The translations under genes and the position numbers were made by a program. The notes beneath the pieces are model-generated. The model was given only the letters and a program-made list of their open reading frames with translations, ran no database searches and had not been told where the DNA came from. Below, in pieces: positions 44,322-54,231 of a stretch of 64,000 nt of DNA (the first letter of the stretch is position 1; the number at the start of each line of letters is the position of its first letter). Source of the DNA: Candidatus Planktophila sp. (lineage in GTDB: Bacteria > Actinomycetota > Actinomycetes > Nanopelagicales > Nanopelagicaceae); the NCBI GenBank assembly GCA_009694515.1, contig SHUV01000002.1, positions 1 to 64,000 of the forward strand, given 5' to 3'.

Positions 44322-45236
44322 TTATACGCCACTTTCCTTAGTATTCCTTAGTACAACAAGTCCACAACCAAGAAGAATAAGAACTACTCCAGGAATAATA
44401 CTTAAGGTTGGTTGCTTTCCAATGTCAAAGATGAAAGCGAGAATTGCTGCTACAGGTACTTCAAAGAAGACAATCATCGAAACAATCGCAGGAGATACCC
44501 GCTTAAGCGTTGAGTTAAATACTGTGTGGCCAAGGAGTTGTGCTCCCAAAATCAGACCCAACAGGATCCACCATTCTCTTGCTGAAAAATGAATTACTTC
44601 ATAGCCAAGGAGTAAGGCTATCGGTAGTGCGGTAATTGAACAAACAAAATAACAAATGGTCGTGTACGATGTTGTTTCCATTTGCTGCTGCGCGCGCGAA
44701 CCTACCAACATATAGGCGGCAGCGAGTGCGCCGGCAATCAGTGCCGCTAAATCTCCTAAGAATGATCTCTTATCTAGTTGTAGGTCAACGCCTGTTACAA
44801 GAAGTACGCCGAGGAAACTAATAAACATTCCAACCCATGCTTTACCTGGAATGTGGCCCCCTGTGAGTTTTACAAAGAAAGCGGCATAAATTGGTTGTGT
44901 TGCAGCCAGGGCTGTACCTGCTGCAACACTCGTCATACGCATTGATAAAAAGAATCCTACAAAGTGCAGAGCGAGCAACACTCCCGCAAGTGCAGCTAAT
45001 TGGACACCTGTGCGAGTGACTTTATGTCGCAGTGCAAATGGCAGAGTGAGTAGTGCGCCCCCGAAATTTCGCCAGAAAATCAGTGTGGGTACCGGCATCA
45101 CACTCATTGCAATCAGGGGCCCTGATGAGCCGACTCCAAATACTCCGATAATGAGGCGAATCAGGTCTGGGCGCGCAGGCATCTGAGTGTGGTTATCGAT
45201 ACCTATGCCGGCCGATGATTTCCCAGATGAGTTCAT
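44322..45236 (-). CDS. EamA/DMT-family transporter
   Basis: Ten TM pattern, duplicated EamA. Confidence 0.88.
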   Translation of the reverse strand: MNSSGKSSAGIGIDNHTQMPARPDLIRLIIGVFGVGSSGPLIAMSVMPVPTLIFWRNFGGALLTLPFALRHKVTRTGVQLAALAGVLLALHFVGFFLSMRMTSVAAGTALAATQPIYAAFFVKLTGGHIPGKAWVGMFISFLGVLLVTGVDLQLDKRSFLGDLAALIAGALAAAYMLVGSRAQQQMETTSYTTICYFVCSITALPIALLLGYEVIHFSAREWWILLGLILGAQLLGHTVFNSTLKRVSPAIVSMIVFFEVPVAAILAFIFDIGKQPTLSIIPGVVLILLGCGLVVLRNTKESGV

Positions 45237-45277
45237 TGCGCAAACCTAGCCGATAGGTCACCCGTTACTCTTATCCC

Positions 45278-46597
45278 ATGAGCGGAAATAACAGCAATCG
45301 AATATTTCTGGCCCGCTTAGCCGGAACTGCAGTATTTGACCCTAACGGTGATCTAGTCGGCAAGGTGCGCGATGCTGTGGCGACCCTGCGTTCTAACAAC
45401 CAATCACCGCGCATACTGGGTTTAGTTGTTGAAGTACCGCTTCGCCGTCGGGTATTTGTGCCAATCACTCGTGTCACATCAATCGAATCAGGCGCCGTTG
45501 TTATTACCGGGCTTCTTAATATGCGACGCTTTGACACCCGCACTGGTGAGTTACTCGTGTTAGGTGATTTACTCGACCGCACCATCACAGTGATTGAAGA
45601 TAACGAAACTGTACTTGTGGAAGATATGGCGATGGAGCAGAACCGTACCGGTGACTGGCTCATTACTCGCGTTCACATTATGCGCAAGGGTCATGGATTC
45701 CGTCGTAAAGGGGTAACCTCAACCCTTGCGTGGGAAGATGTCACCGGTTTTGCGCAGCACGAATCAAATCAAGGTGTTGCAAATTTGCTTTCAACGTTAA
45801 GTAATTTGCGTGCAGCGGATCTAGCTGCTGTGATTCAAGATTTGGCACCTAAACGCCGAGTTGAAGTTGCACGTGCACTCAATGACGAACGTCTTGCCGA
45901 TGTTCTAGAAGAAATGGATGAAGCAGAGCGTGTGGCACTTCTTGCCGAACTCGAAGGTGAACGCGCCGCCGATGTACTGGAGGAGATGGATCCTGATGAT
46001 GCCGCCGACTTGTTGCGCGAAATCGGTGAAGAACGTGCACAAGAATTAATTAACTTGATGGACCCAGAAGATGCTGAAGATGTCTTGCGGTTAATGACAT
46101 ATGAGGATTATTCTGCTGGCGGAATGATGACAACCGAGCCAATCGTGATGTCAGCTGATTACACCGTTGCAGATGCACTGGCAGCCGTGCGTCAGAGTGA
46201 AATCTCACCGGCGCTGGCATCGCAAGTATTTATCGCCCGCCAACCACTAGAAACTCCTACTGGGCGATTTATCGGAATGGTGCACTACCAACGGCTACTG
46301 CGTGAGCGACCATCAACGCTCTTGGGATCGATCGTTGATACCAATACCCAAGGCGTAAATCCCGATGCGACATTGCATGCTGTTTCGTCATACTTAGCTA
46401 GTTATAACTTGCTCTCCCTGCCGGTTATCGATGCAAATGATCGTCTGCTTGGCGCTGTAACGGTTGATGACGTCCTAGACCACTTGCTGCCGGAAAACTG
46501 GCGACATGATCACCGAGATTCAGCAACAACATCTGCAGCCCTTGAAAGTATTGATACAAGTTTTGATGATTCACACGATGTACCGAAGGAGCTCTGA
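45278..46597 (+). CDS. MgtE N-domain/CBS-domain protein lacking the channel domain
   Basis: N-terminal PRC-barrel-like region, MgtE_N repeats (DVLEEMD..DAADLLREI), CBS pair, no TM region. Confidence 0.85.
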   Translation: MSGNNSNRIFLARLAGTAVFDPNGDLVGKVRDAVATLRSNNQSPRILGLVVEVPLRRRVFVPITRVTSIESGAVVITGLLNMRRFDTRTGELLVLGDLLDRTITVIEDNETVLVEDMAMEQNRTGDWLITRVHIMRKGHGFRRKGVTSTLAWEDVTGFAQHESNQGVANLLSTLSNLRAADLAAVIQDLAPKRRVEVARALNDERLADVLEEMDEAERVALLAELEGERAADVLEEMDPDDAADLLREIGEERAQELINLMDPEDAEDVLRLMTYEDYSAGGMMTTEPIVMSADYTVADALAAVRQSEISPALASQVFIARQPLETPTGRFIGMVHYQRLLRERPSTLLGSIVDTNTQGVNPDATLHAVSSYLASYNLLSLPVIDANDRLLGAVTVDDVLDHLLPENWRHDHRDSATTSAALESIDTSFDDSHDVPKEL

Positions 46598-47094
46598 TGA
46601 TGGCACGTAACAATGGTTTAGATACCCCACGCGAGACTCGTCGATCACTTCGCGCAAATTATGATCCCGAGGCTTTCGGTCGGCTATCGGAGAAGTTTGC
46701 TCGCTTTTTGGGGACTGCTCGCTTCTTGGTATACATGACAGTATTTGTGCTTAGTTGGGTGATCTGGAACGCGCTCGCTCCACGAGATCTGAGATTTGAT
46801 GATTTTCCATTTATCTTTCTTACTCTTATTCTCTCTTTGCAAGCCTCTTACGCAGCTCCACTCATTCTGCTTGCCCAAAATCGCCAGGCAGATAGAGATC
46901 GCATCTCACTTAATGAAGATCGCGCACAGAATGCTCGTAGTATCGCCGATACTGAATATCTAACCCGTGAACTTGCCAGCCTACGAATTGCACTAGGTGA
47001 TGTTGCTACGCGCGATTACTTACGCAATGAGCTGGGTGATCTTGCTAAAGAGATTGTGGAAGAGTTACGCAAGCCCAAGTCTGACGCCAAGTAA
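46597..47094 (+). CDS. DUF1003-family membrane protein
   Basis: FVLSWVIWNAL...FDDFPFIFLTLILSLQASYAAPLILLAQNRQADRDR. Confidence 0.92.
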   Translation: MMARNNGLDTPRETRRSLRANYDPEAFGRLSEKFARFLGTARFLVYMTVFVLSWVIWNALAPRDLRFDDFPFIFLTLILSLQASYAAPLILLAQNRQADRDRISLNEDRAQNARSIADTEYLTRELASLRIALGDVATRDYLRNELGDLAKEIVEELRKPKSDAK

Positions 47095-48183
47095 AGATTT
47101 CTCGCGCACAATCAGCTTGCCAACGATCTCGTTGATCACTTGAGCACTTGGACTTTCAGGAGCCGAAATAACTACCGGGCTTCCACCATCTCCACCTTCG
47201 CGAAGTTCGGGGCTAAATGGAACTTTTCCGAGCAGGGGAACATCTGATCCAACCAATTGCGATAGCCGTTTAGAAGTTTCTTCTCCCCCGCCTTCGCCAA
47301 AGAGTGATGTAAGTTCACCACACTTGGCACATGGGTAGGCTGACATATTTTCAATCACGCCAATAACACGTTGGTGAATCTGATGAGCAATTCGTCCTGC
47401 TCGCTCTGCAACCTCGGCTGCTGCAATTTGTGGAGTTGTCACAACGACAATCTCTGATGTGGGAACTAATTGCCCTAGTGATATTGCAAGATCTCCAGTT
47501 CCAGGCGGAAGATCGATAAAGAGCAGATCAAGATCGCCCCAATAAGCATCTGATAAGAGTTGTTCAAGGACGCGATGCAGGAGTGGGCCACGATAAGCAA
47601 TGGCATCAGAGCGTTCAGGTTTAAACATCTCCATTGAAACAGTCTTCACACCGAAGGATTCAAGTGGAATAAACATTTGATCTATTGCTGTGGGGCGCTG
47701 GCCTATCAAGCCCATCAGGCGGGGAATTGAGTGGCCGTAGACATCAGCATCAAGAATTCCAACACGTAGCCCTTTCTGGGCAGAGGCAACTGCCAAGTTT
47801 GCTGTCAGTGATGACTTTCCGACCCCACCTTTTCCAGATGCAACACCAATTACGCGAGTCAGTGAATCAGCTTGCGCAAATGAAATAAAACTTTCGCGTC
47901 CATTACGAAGCAACTTTTTAATGTTTGCCCTCTGCTCTTCATCCATCACTCCAAAAGTGATGAAAACTTCAGAGACTCCATCAACTGCTAGGACAGCCTT
48001 CTCAATATCGGTTGTCAGACGATCCTTCATAGGGCAGCCAGAGATAGTAAGCAGAATTTCTAGCTCGGCCGTTTTTCCATTGTGCGCAACTGATTTAACC
48101 ATGCCCAGTTCAGGCAGAGCTCGATGGAGTTCTGGGTCTTGCACAGTAGCAAGTGCTGCGTGAATGAGTTCTAAGGTGCTCAT
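47065..48183 (-). CDS. mrp: Mrp/NBP35-type Fe-S carrier ATPase
   Basis: GVASGKGGVGKSSLTANLAVA; DUF59 N-terminus. Confidence 0.94.
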   Translation of the reverse strand: MSTLELIHAALATVQDPELHRALPELGMVKSVAHNGKTAELEILLTISGCPMKDRLTTDIEKAVLAVDGVSEVFITFGVMDEEQRANIKKLLRNGRESFISFAQADSLTRVIGVASGKGGVGKSSLTANLAVASAQKGLRVGILDADVYGHSIPRLMGLIGQRPTAIDQMFIPLESFGVKTVSMEMFKPERSDAIAYRGPLLHRVLEQLLSDAYWGDLDLLFIDLPPGTGDLAISLGQLVPTSEIVVVTTPQIAAAEVAERAGRIAHQIHQRVIGVIENMSAYPCAKCGELTSLFGEGGGEETSKRLSQLVGSDVPLLGKVPFSPELREGGDGGSPVVISAPESPSAQVINEIVGKLIVREKSLLGVRLGLA

Positions 48184-48485
48184 AGGAGATCGGGATCGAT
48201 CTGTGCTTTTGTCTTTAATTTCTTTGGATTGCTATCTTCTTCGAGGACATTGGCTAACTGTTTTTTGATAAATGTCTTTGGATGTAAGTCTGAAGGCTGT
48301 AAATCTTCAAAACCTGGGCCTAGGTTCTCTTTGAGTTCATTAGTGGCTGTGGATGCAAAGTTTTTGATTTTCTTCACCATCTTTGCCGCATCGACGGCGA
48401 ACTGTGGCAATTTATCAGGACCCAACAGAATCATCGCAAGGAGAGCGAGCCCGATTACTTCACCAGCACCAAAATCAAAGAACAT
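48180..48485 (-). CDS. tatB: Sec-independent translocase TatB
   Basis: MFFDFGAGEVIGLALLAMILLGPDKLPQF; between mrp and htrA as in mycobacteria. Confidence 0.85.
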   Translation of the reverse strand: MFFDFGAGEVIGLALLAMILLGPDKLPQFAVDAAKMVKKIKNFASTATNELKENLGPGFEDLQPSDLHPKTFIKKQLANVLEEDSNPKKLKTKAQIDPDLL

Positions 48486-48505
48486 AATATGGAGAGTCTA
48501 TCTCT

Positions 48506-49624
48506 TTACTCTGATGCAGTCAGAACCAGTATGGCGCTCTTGCTCTCAGATCCACGCTTGTAGATCACTTCTACCTTATCGCCCACGTTCTGCGCACGAA
48601 TTGCAACAATCAACTCTTCGGCTGACCCAATCGCGCGTCCACCAAATTCAATGATGATATCTCCAGCCTTAAGCCCAGCCTTCTCTGCGGCTCCACCTTT
48701 GACTATTGCAACACCTGTCTTTGCAATGAGGGCGCCCTCACCTCTGTAGTTCATCTCAACCGAGATTCCGATAACAGGATACGTAGCTTTGCCATTCTTA
48801 ATTAACTGCTCTGCAGTCTTGCGTGCTTGATTAATAGGAATCGCAAATCCAAGACCGATAGAACCGGTTTGAGACCTTGCTGAAAATCCAAGGGAGGCAA
48901 TGGCAGAGTTCACACCAATGGCTGAGCCTGTCGCATCGACAAGTGGTCCGCCTGAGTTTCCAGGGTTAATTGCCGCATCAGTTTGCAGCGCGTTGATAAA
49001 TGAATTGTCTTCTCGCGATTCTCCGGCAGTAACTGCGCGATCCTTAGCACTAATAATGCCGAGTGTTACTGTGCCAGTGAGTCCCAGTGGCGAGCCAATA
49101 GCAATTACTGAATCGCCCACGGCAACTTTATCGCTATCTCCAAATTGCAAGGCTTTGAGAGTTGCACCAGAAATTTTAAGTACTGCCAGATCATATGAAC
49201 TATCTCGACCTACTACCTTCGCTGAATACTCAGACCCATCATTAAGTCTGACGGAGATTTCCCCACCACTTTCAACTGATCCAGCAATCACATGGTTATT
49301 TGTCAGGATGTAGCCAGTACTGTCGATTACAAATCCAGAACCAGTTGCACCACCATTTTTTGATTTTGCTTCAATGGAGACAACTGATGGAAGAACACGT
49401 TGGGCGATTTCGGCGACAGATCCAACCGGGCGTTCGATTGTCGATGAAGATTTAACAAGATTTACCGAACGCCCAAAGAGTGATCCGGTAGAGGAAGCAG
49501 TAAATGTACCTGCAATAAGACCCACACCGAGGGCAAGAACGATTGCAGATTTAAGAGAGATTGTTTTATTCAAGCCTTTTGGAGCGGGTGCTTCCCACCA
49601 CGGCTTGCTATCAAAATCGCTCAC
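48506..49624 (-). CDS. HtrA/DegP-like S1C serine protease with PDZ
   Basis: GSGFVIDSTGYILTNNHV, NPGNSGGPLVDA, PDZ GLKAGDIIIEFGG. Confidence 0.94.
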   Translation of the reverse strand: MSDFDSKPWWEAPAPKGLNKTISLKSAIVLALGVGLIAGTFTASSTGSLFGRSVNLVKSSSTIERPVGSVAEIAQRVLPSVVSIEAKSKNGGATGSGFVIDSTGYILTNNHVIAGSVESGGEISVRLNDGSEYSAKVVGRDSSYDLAVLKISGATLKALQFGDSDKVAVGDSVIAIGSPLGLTGTVTLGIISAKDRAVTAGESREDNSFINALQTDAAINPGNSGGPLVDATGSAIGVNSAIASLGFSARSQTGSIGLGFAIPINQARKTAEQLIKNGKATYPVIGISVEMNYRGEGALIAKTGVAIVKGGAAEKAGLKAGDIIIEFGGRAIGSAEELIVAIRAQNVGDKVEVIYKRGSESKSAILVLTASE

Positions 49625-49665
49625 TGAAATAACCTCACTCTATGAAACGTACTAGCTGAATTCTG

Positions 49666-50292
49666 CTACAACTTCGTTGCAAGCAACAAACCATCACCGA
49701 TTGGAATCAGTGATGTCACCCACGAATCAGTGTCGGCCTTTACGGCTTTTCCTGCCTCACGCAGAGCAATGGTCTTCGGATCGCGCTGGGCTGGGTCCGG
49801 AACCTTGCCACCACCATAAAAATTATCAATGACAAAGACGCCACCACTTCGCAAGATTCTATGAGCCTCAGAGATGGCAAAGCTTAAATCTTCTGGGTTA
49901 TGTCTAAAGACAACCAGGTCATAGGCGCGATCGGTGAGCTTTGTCATGACATCCATGACCGCGTTGGTAATAAATCTAATTCGAGTCTGCGCGATTTCTG
50001 CCTCGGATAGAGCAATCTTTGCAATCGTCGTATGTTCCATCTCATCATCTATCGATGTCAGAGTTCCACTTGCAAGCATTCCCTCAAGTAGCCAGAGTGA
50101 GCCAACTCCAGATCCTGTTCCAATTTCAACTACTGACTGGGCCTTAATTTGATGAGCAAGTTGGCGCAGATATGCACCTGTACCTTGGGAGACATCGATG
50201 ACTCCATTTTCTTCTCCTCGTGCACGCGCCGCACTTTTCACAGTGCCTTCTGCAATAAATGTCTCTGCATAGGTATGTGGGTCAATGTTCAT
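49666..50292 (-). CDS. O-methyltransferase (Rv1220c-like)
   Basis: VVEIGTGSGVGSLWLLEGM; start at MNIDPH. Confidence 0.88.
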   Translation of the reverse strand: MNIDPHTYAETFIAEGTVKSAARARGEENGVIDVSQGTGAYLRQLAHQIKAQSVVEIGTGSGVGSLWLLEGMLASGTLTSIDDEMEHTTIAKIALSEAEIAQTRIRFITNAVMDVMTKLTDRAYDLVVFRHNPEDLSFAISEAHRILRSGGVFVIDNFYGGGKVPDPAQRDPKTIALREAGKAVKADTDSWVTSLIPIGDGLLLATKL

Positions 50293-51713
50293 GAAAGAGA
50301 CACTATCCAATCAATGAATAAACGCACGCCGAAACCAGTGCCGCCCTTCACATTTTCTCCAGAGTCATTTTCACTGCGCCCTGTTCCGGCGATATCTAGG
50401 TGCACCCAGCGGCTGTCTCCAACAAAATGTTCGAGATATAAGGCTGCGGTGACTGATCCGGCAGAGTAATCGCCCTTATCTGCTGCGTGATTTAGGTCTG
50501 CCACATCACTGTCGAGAGAATCTGCGTAATCGTCAATGAGTGGCATATGCCAGACCCGTTCGCCACTTTCTTCGCCGATCTCCATCAATTTCTTAGCAAG
50601 TTTTTCATCGCGCGAGTAAAGGGCGGCGTATTGACGGCCTAGTCCTAACGTTGCAGAACCTGTCAGGGTTGCAATATCAATCAGGTAATCCGGATCGAGG
50701 TTTGCCACCGCATATGCAAGCCCGTCAGCAAGAACGAGTCTTCCTTCGGCATCTGTATTAATGATTTCGACAGTGGTGCCGCCATATTGCGTGATGACAT
50801 CTGATGGTCGCTGCGCACTACCCGAGAGTGCATTTTCGGCGCACATCATCAAGACAGTTACTCGCACTTTGGGTTGTAATTGTGGAAGTGCACTGATAGT
50901 TGCAAGGGCGGCAGCCGCCCCTGCCATATCACTCTTCATCGCTGTCATAGATTCATAGGGGCGCTTAAGTGAAACACCGCCGGTATCAAAGGTGATTCCT
51001 TTTCCAACAATGACTACATGAGGAAGCGCTGCGGCCGAGTTGCCACGCATCCTTGGAATATATGAAAGTTCAATAAAGCGTGGTCCCGGTGTTGGTGAGG
51101 AGTTTCCTACGGCGCGCAGCCCACCAAATTCGGCAAGTTGCTTGCCGGCCAATACTTTGATCGCCAATCCACATTCATCTGCAATCTTCTTCGCCTCTTG
51201 CGCCATCCACAGTGGATTCTTAATATTTGATGGCGTATGAACCAGATCTCGCGCGGTATAGAGCGCTTTTGCCATGACCGATGCGCGAGTAACGACTTTT
51301 TCATCAAGGGTTGCAATACCAATCCTTGGAATCTCAACTTCCTTGCCTGTCTTTAAGCTCCACGAATACGCACCCAGAAGAGCTGAAACTCCATGCGCTT
51401 TAATTTCAGAAGCGCTTTCGGCACAGAGTGAAATAATCTCTATTGCTTTACCACGCACCTTGCGCCCGATAGTTGCGCCGGCAGTGCGATAAGAAGTAAG
51501 GGATTGATCTCCGAGGCCAAGAAGATAAAGGCGATCAACTGTGGCATCATCGTGAAGAACAGGAATCTCGTTTACTTCTCCCGCTTTACCAGTTGGCGTA
51601 AAGAATGAAACTTCATCAACCAGGTTTATTTCAAAGAATTTTTCGATTTTACTGAGTAACTTCTTGCTTCCAACAAATGTGATTTCGCCATCTTTGGATT
51701 GGATGTATCCCAC
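50289..51713 (-). CDS. pepA: Leucyl aminopeptidase (M17); annotated start probably too short
   Basis: NTDAEGRLVLADGLAYA; frame upstream of GTG 51713 continues ILHAVAPELDSLIGADVLV. Confidence 0.93.
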   Translation of the reverse strand: MGYIQSKDGEITFVGSKKLLSKIEKFFEINLVDEVSFFTPTGKAGEVNEIPVLHDDATVDRLYLLGLGDQSLTSYRTAGATIGRKVRGKAIEIISLCAESASEIKAHGVSALLGAYSWSLKTGKEVEIPRIGIATLDEKVVTRASVMAKALYTARDLVHTPSNIKNPLWMAQEAKKIADECGLAIKVLAGKQLAEFGGLRAVGNSSPTPGPRFIELSYIPRMRGNSAAALPHVVIVGKGITFDTGGVSLKRPYESMTAMKSDMAGAAAALATISALPQLQPKVRVTVLMMCAENALSGSAQRPSDVITQYGGTTVEIINTDAEGRLVLADGLAYAVANLDPDYLIDIATLTGSATLGLGRQYAALYSRDEKLAKKLMEIGEESGERVWHMPLIDDYADSLDSDVADLNHAADKGDYSAGSVTAALYLEHFVGDSRWVHLDIAGTGRSENDSGENVKGGTGFGVRLFIDWIVSLS

Positions 51714-51784
51714 TACAAGAACGTCTGCTCCGATAAGAGAATCTAATTCAGGAGCAACTGCGTGAAGAATTTCTTCGGTCCGCT

Positions 51785-51964
51785 CTACTTCTTAATAAGA
51801 GCAACCGCGGCCTCAAGGGCTGCGCTCAGGTTGTTAGCTTCCTGAGGATTAAGTTCAACGACCAGACGGCCTCCACCTTCGAGCGGAATGCGCATGACGA
51901 GTGAGCGCGCTTCCTTGGTGACTTCCATGGGTCCATCACCAGTACGAGGTTTCATAGCTGCCAT
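51785..51964 (-). CDS. DUF3117-family protein
   Basis: MAAMKPRTGDGPMEVTKEARSLVMRIPLEGGGRLVVEL. Confidence 0.95.
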   Translation of the reverse strand: MAAMKPRTGDGPMEVTKEARSLVMRIPLEGGGRLVVELNPQEANNLSAALEAAVALIKK

Positions 51965-52051
51965 AGTGGGGACTCCTTGTGACGATGCGGACGGGCGTGA
52001 ACAGTAGGGAGAAGTATCTCGCAGAATGAGCCCGGGGTGAAATCGAGTCAA

Positions 52052-52243
52052 TTACATGCCCAAAAAGGCGGTGAGCCGCTTCTTTCCGCTTTCAATCACG
52101 GCGATAACCGATTTCTCAGGGACTGATAGGAGCGCTGCAATTTCTGCACTGCTCTTGGATCGAAGGTAATGCAAGGTGAGGATGAATCGCTCTTCCTCAG
52201 GTAGCGAGGCGAGCAACTGCGCCAGTGTTTGAGGGTTACTCAC
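52052..52243 (-). CDS. Sigma-70 region 4-only (HTH) protein
   Basis: GTG start VSNPQTLAQLLASLPEEERFILTLHYLRSKSSAEIAALLSVPEKSVIAVIESGKKRL; no region 2. Confidence 0.65.
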   Translation of the reverse strand: MSNPQTLAQLLASLPEEERFILTLHYLRSKSSAEIAALLSVPEKSVIAVIESGKKRLTAFLGM

Positions 52244-52283
52244 GGGATACAGATTACTCGGTGAGGTAGTAATTGTTGAGTGC

Positions 52284-52733
52284 TTAGTGAAATGAACGTG
52301 CGAATCGTGCGAGGGATATGCGTACACCCACATAGAGAAAAGGGGCAATTAGCAAAAAGAGCACTCGCGGCGCCACGATTGTTTCTGACCAATCAAAGCG
52401 CGTGGAATGTGCACCTTCTTCGGTGAGAATGAAAGAACCGCTTCCCTTAAGAATCCTTCCATGATGATCAACATCGCATCGAGCTGGCTCCTCCCAACGA
52501 GTTACGGTCATGAGGTCCAGTAATCCTGGTGACTTAATTCGAGGATAGAACTTGTGAAGTGGCCCAGTAAATGCAGCAATCGAAGTGCCAACTCCTGAAG
52601 TGCGCTCTGATGTTACCCAGACTTTTGTTTGCAGCATCCACTGCCCTTGTGAAGGCCAATCCGCAATTGCCTTCCACACTTCTATCCGAGGTGCTGGAAT
52701 TGTGAGCGAAATTGCCAGAGTGTTTGTAGCCAT
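52284..52733 (-). CDS. SRPBCC-family protein
   Basis: ISLTIPAPRIEVWKAIADWPSQGQW. Confidence 0.8.
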   Translation of the reverse strand: MATNTLAISLTIPAPRIEVWKAIADWPSQGQWMLQTKVWVTSERTSGVGTSIAAFTGPLHKFYPRIKSPGLLDLMTVTRWEEPARCDVDHHGRILKGSGSFILTEEGAHSTRFDWSETIVAPRVLFLLIAPFLYVGVRISLARFARSFH

Positions 52734-53273
52734 CTACTTTTTTCCGTGTGCAAAAGCGAGCGCTTGCTCAACAGTAGTAGTCCAATGCAAGAGATCGCGC
52801 ATTCCGGGTTTCACAAAGTTCTCATTTTCTAGATGTTTGACCAATGTATGGAGCGGCTCATAAATACCATACGGGTCAAGAATGATCACTGGCTTATCGT
52901 GGAATTTCAGATAACGCCCAACCCATATTTCAAAGAGTTCTTCCAGAGTACCGAGCCCGCCGGGAAGGGTAATGAAGGCATCGGATAGGTCTTCAATCTT
53001 TGCCTTACGGGTGCGCATAGAGTCGACCACAATTAATTCATCGCTCTCGTGATCTGCGAATTCAATATCTACTAACTTCTGTGGAATCACCCCGATGGTG
53101 CGCCCTGCTTTACTTCGAGCTCCACGTGAAATTGCGCCCATGGCAGAGATATGACCGCCCCCTGAAACCAATTCGGCGCCGCTCTCGGCGATGCCGGCGC
53201 CAAGTTCAAAGGCTAGGTCTATATATTTCGAATCAATCGACGGTGATGAAGAACAAAACACTGCAATGCGCAT
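52734..53273 (-). CDS. LOG-family protein (TIGR00730, lysine decarboxylase-like)
   Basis: SGGGHISAMGAISRGA, TLPGGLGTLEELFE. Confidence 0.93.
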   Translation of the reverse strand: MRIAVFCSSSPSIDSKYIDLAFELGAGIAESGAELVSGGGHISAMGAISRGARSKAGRTIGVIPQKLVDIEFADHESDELIVVDSMRTRKAKIEDLSDAFITLPGGLGTLEELFEIWVGRYLKFHDKPVIILDPYGIYEPLHTLVKHLENENFVKPGMRDLLHWTTTVEQALAFAHGKK

Positions 53274-53303
53274 GCCGCACAGGATAGGGGTTAGGCTTGG
53301 AAC

Positions 53304-54221
53304 ATGTCTTCATTAGCTCATGGCCACGGAATCGCAACTCTTGCCGGCACAACTGTGCTCGATGTCTGGTTTCCTGCGCCGGCACTTGGCGCTCTCGCTG
53401 GCGCCCCTGATCCATCATTGCAATCAATGGTGGGCTCAGATGATGCACGAGGAGTAACTCGAGAGCTAGTCTCGATTGAAATTGATTTAGCGCTTGCTCC
53501 AAAGGATGCTCACGATGCATACCTGCGACTGCACCTACTCTCACACCGCTTGGTTAAACCACATGGTGCATCACTCGATGGAATTTTTGGATTACTTGCC
53601 AATGTTGTCTGGACCTCAGTTGGACCGTGCGCCGTTGAAGGATTTGAACTTACCCGTGCACGTTTGAAAGCCCAGCATGCTCACGTGAGTGTTATCTCGG
53701 TAGATAAGTTCCCACGCATGGTTGATTACGTAGTTCCAAGTGGTGTGCGTATTGCAGATGCTGATCGCGTCCGTTTAGGTGCCCACCTAGCACCTGGCAC
53801 AACTGTGATGCATGAAGGATTTGTTAATTTCAATGCTGGAACTCTTGGAACGTCGATGGTTGAAGGTCGAATCTCTTCCGGTGTGGTTGTTGGAGATGGC
53901 ACAGATGTTGGCGGTGGTGCTTCGATTATGGGAACCCTCAGCGGTGGCGGCAAGGAAGTTATCTCGGTGGGAGAAAAGTGCTTACTGGGTGCTAACTCCG
54001 GTTTAGGAATTTCACTCGGAAATAACTGCGTCATTGAAGCCGGTACTTACATCACTGCAGCGGCCAAAGTGAAATTACCTGATGGTGAAGTTGTTAAAGC
54101 CGGCACACTTTCAGGTGCAAATGATCTGCTATTTCGTCGTAACTCACTTAGTGGCGGCCTTGAAGTTGTGATGCGAACCGGTACGTGGGGCGGCCTGAAC
54201 TCCCTCTTGCATGCCAATTAA
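53304..54221 (+). CDS. dapD: 2,3,4,5-tetrahydropyridine-2,6-dicarboxylate N-succinyltransferase
   Basis: Hexapeptide repeats; VVVGDGTDVGGGASIMGTLSGGG. Confidence 0.92.
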   Translation: MSSLAHGHGIATLAGTTVLDVWFPAPALGALAGAPDPSLQSMVGSDDARGVTRELVSIEIDLALAPKDAHDAYLRLHLLSHRLVKPHGASLDGIFGLLANVVWTSVGPCAVEGFELTRARLKAQHAHVSVISVDKFPRMVDYVVPSGVRIADADRVRLGAHLAPGTTVMHEGFVNFNAGTLGTSMVEGRISSGVVVGDGTDVGGGASIMGTLSGGGKEVISVGEKCLLGANSGLGISLGNNCVIEAGTYITAAAKVKLPDGEVVKAGTLSGANDLLFRRNSLSGGLEVVMRTGTWGGLNSLLHAN

Positions 54222-54231
54222 TAATCGAGCG

